Source: Flagellimonas aurea
Lineage (GTDB): Bacteria > Bacteroidota > Bacteroidia > Flavobacteriales > Flavobacteriaceae
Direction: 5' to 3'
Assembly (NCBI RefSeq): GCF_017313785.1
Contig: NZ_JAFLNL010000002.1
Span: forward strand, 124,001-188,000
DNA: 64,000 bases
In this document: positions 63,792 to 64,000 of the stretch, in pieces
Position numbering within the stretch: position 1 is the stretch's first letter
Layout of the letters: each line of letters opens with the position of its first letter
Position numbers and translations under genes: made by a program
The notes under the pieces: generated by a model
Seen by the model: the letters and a program-made list of their open reading frames with translations, nothing else
What the model was told of the DNA's origin: nothing
Database searches by the model: none

Positions 63792-64000
63792 TTAATTATA
63801 AACCGATTCCTTTCCAAAGTGTTTTGTCAACATATAATAGATGACAGCACGATGTTTATTTTTTTCCGACTTTCCATACGCATCAATAACGCTGTTAACA
63901 GATTCCATTAAAGCCGGTGTCTCCGCCAATCCCAATTTCTTGATCAAGAAATTGTTCTTTACCGTTTCCAGTTCCTTTTCGTCAGACCCAGAAACTTTGG
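63792..64000 (-). CDS. DUF2853 family protein (5' end beyond the window)
   Basis: The open frame enters from the right edge and ends at TAA 63792. About 69 C-terminal residues are visible (KVSGSDEKELETVKNNFLIKKLGL, then DAYGKSEKNKHRAVIYYMLTKHFGKE), matching the DUF2853 C-terminal half. It is a small helical protein of unknown function. The start codon is outside the window. Confidence 0.85.
   Translation of the reverse strand, partial: KVSGSDEKELETVKNNFLIKKLGLAETPALMESVNSVIDAYGKSEKNKHRAVIYYMLTKHFGKESVYN

Overview
The window looks like chromosome from a marine Flavobacteriaceae species, most like Muricauda/Flagellimonas. The evidence is low-to-moderate GC, Bacteroidetes-type promoter -7 boxes (TAnnTTTG), many family-specific proteins (DUF4834, YfhO, DUF5117-type metalloprotease, outer-membrane beta-barrel receptor, SPOR protein), menaquinone genes and a flavobacterial alpha-oxoamine synthase. 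The genus is inferred from protein resemblance recalled from memory, not from a search. No rRNA, tRNA or CRISPR array was seen.

Layout. 0-7.5 kb is housekeeping: an MBL hydrolase, a conserved 483-aa protein, bcp, a cysteine-free endonuclease III, an ECF sigma factor with a 47-aa neighbour, and uvrA. 7.6-9.3 kb is a badly decayed OmpA/PD40 pseudogene, followed by a secreted protein with a Ser/Arg-rich tail. 10.6-16.1 kb is a tightly overlapping minus-strand operon (DUF4834, YfhO membrane protein, glycosyltransferase, polysaccharide flippase). 16.2-18.4 kb holds an outer-membrane transporter-like protein and a GNAT protein.

18.4-25.5 kb is the accessory region and the most unusual part. A truncated tyrosine-recombinase N-terminus is followed by about a dozen short genes, all on the plus strand. 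They are separated by related, imperfectly palindromic spacers of about 100-200 bp that share left-end, right-end and internal motifs. The arrangement resembles an integron gene-cassette array without a recognisable integrase. 25.5-30.7 kb continues with small accessory genes, a Crp/Fnr regulator next to a near-perfect palindrome, a secreted M20 hydrolase and a secreted protein of unknown function.

30.7-33.2 kb carries an alpha-oxoamine synthase beside a cysteine-synthase-like enzyme, a pairing that fits cysteate and sulfonolipid (capnine) synthesis. 33-54.8 kb is mixed core content: an S9 peptidase lipoprotein, YbaB, threonine aldolase behind a metalloprotease, prfB with its programmed +1 frameshift, ArsC, a TonB-type receptor, fumC, ettA, an oxidoreductase, an acyl-CoA carboxyltransferase and an M24 peptidase. 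54.8-62.7 kb is one long minus-strand run, SPOR - menA - LytTR regulator - (540-bp gap) - histidine kinase - menC - CPBP protease - menE. It interleaves menaquinone genes with a two-component system. The gap contains three direct repeats at exact 21-bp spacing, as expected for LytTR binding. The window ends with CvfB and a DUF2853 gene cut by the edge.
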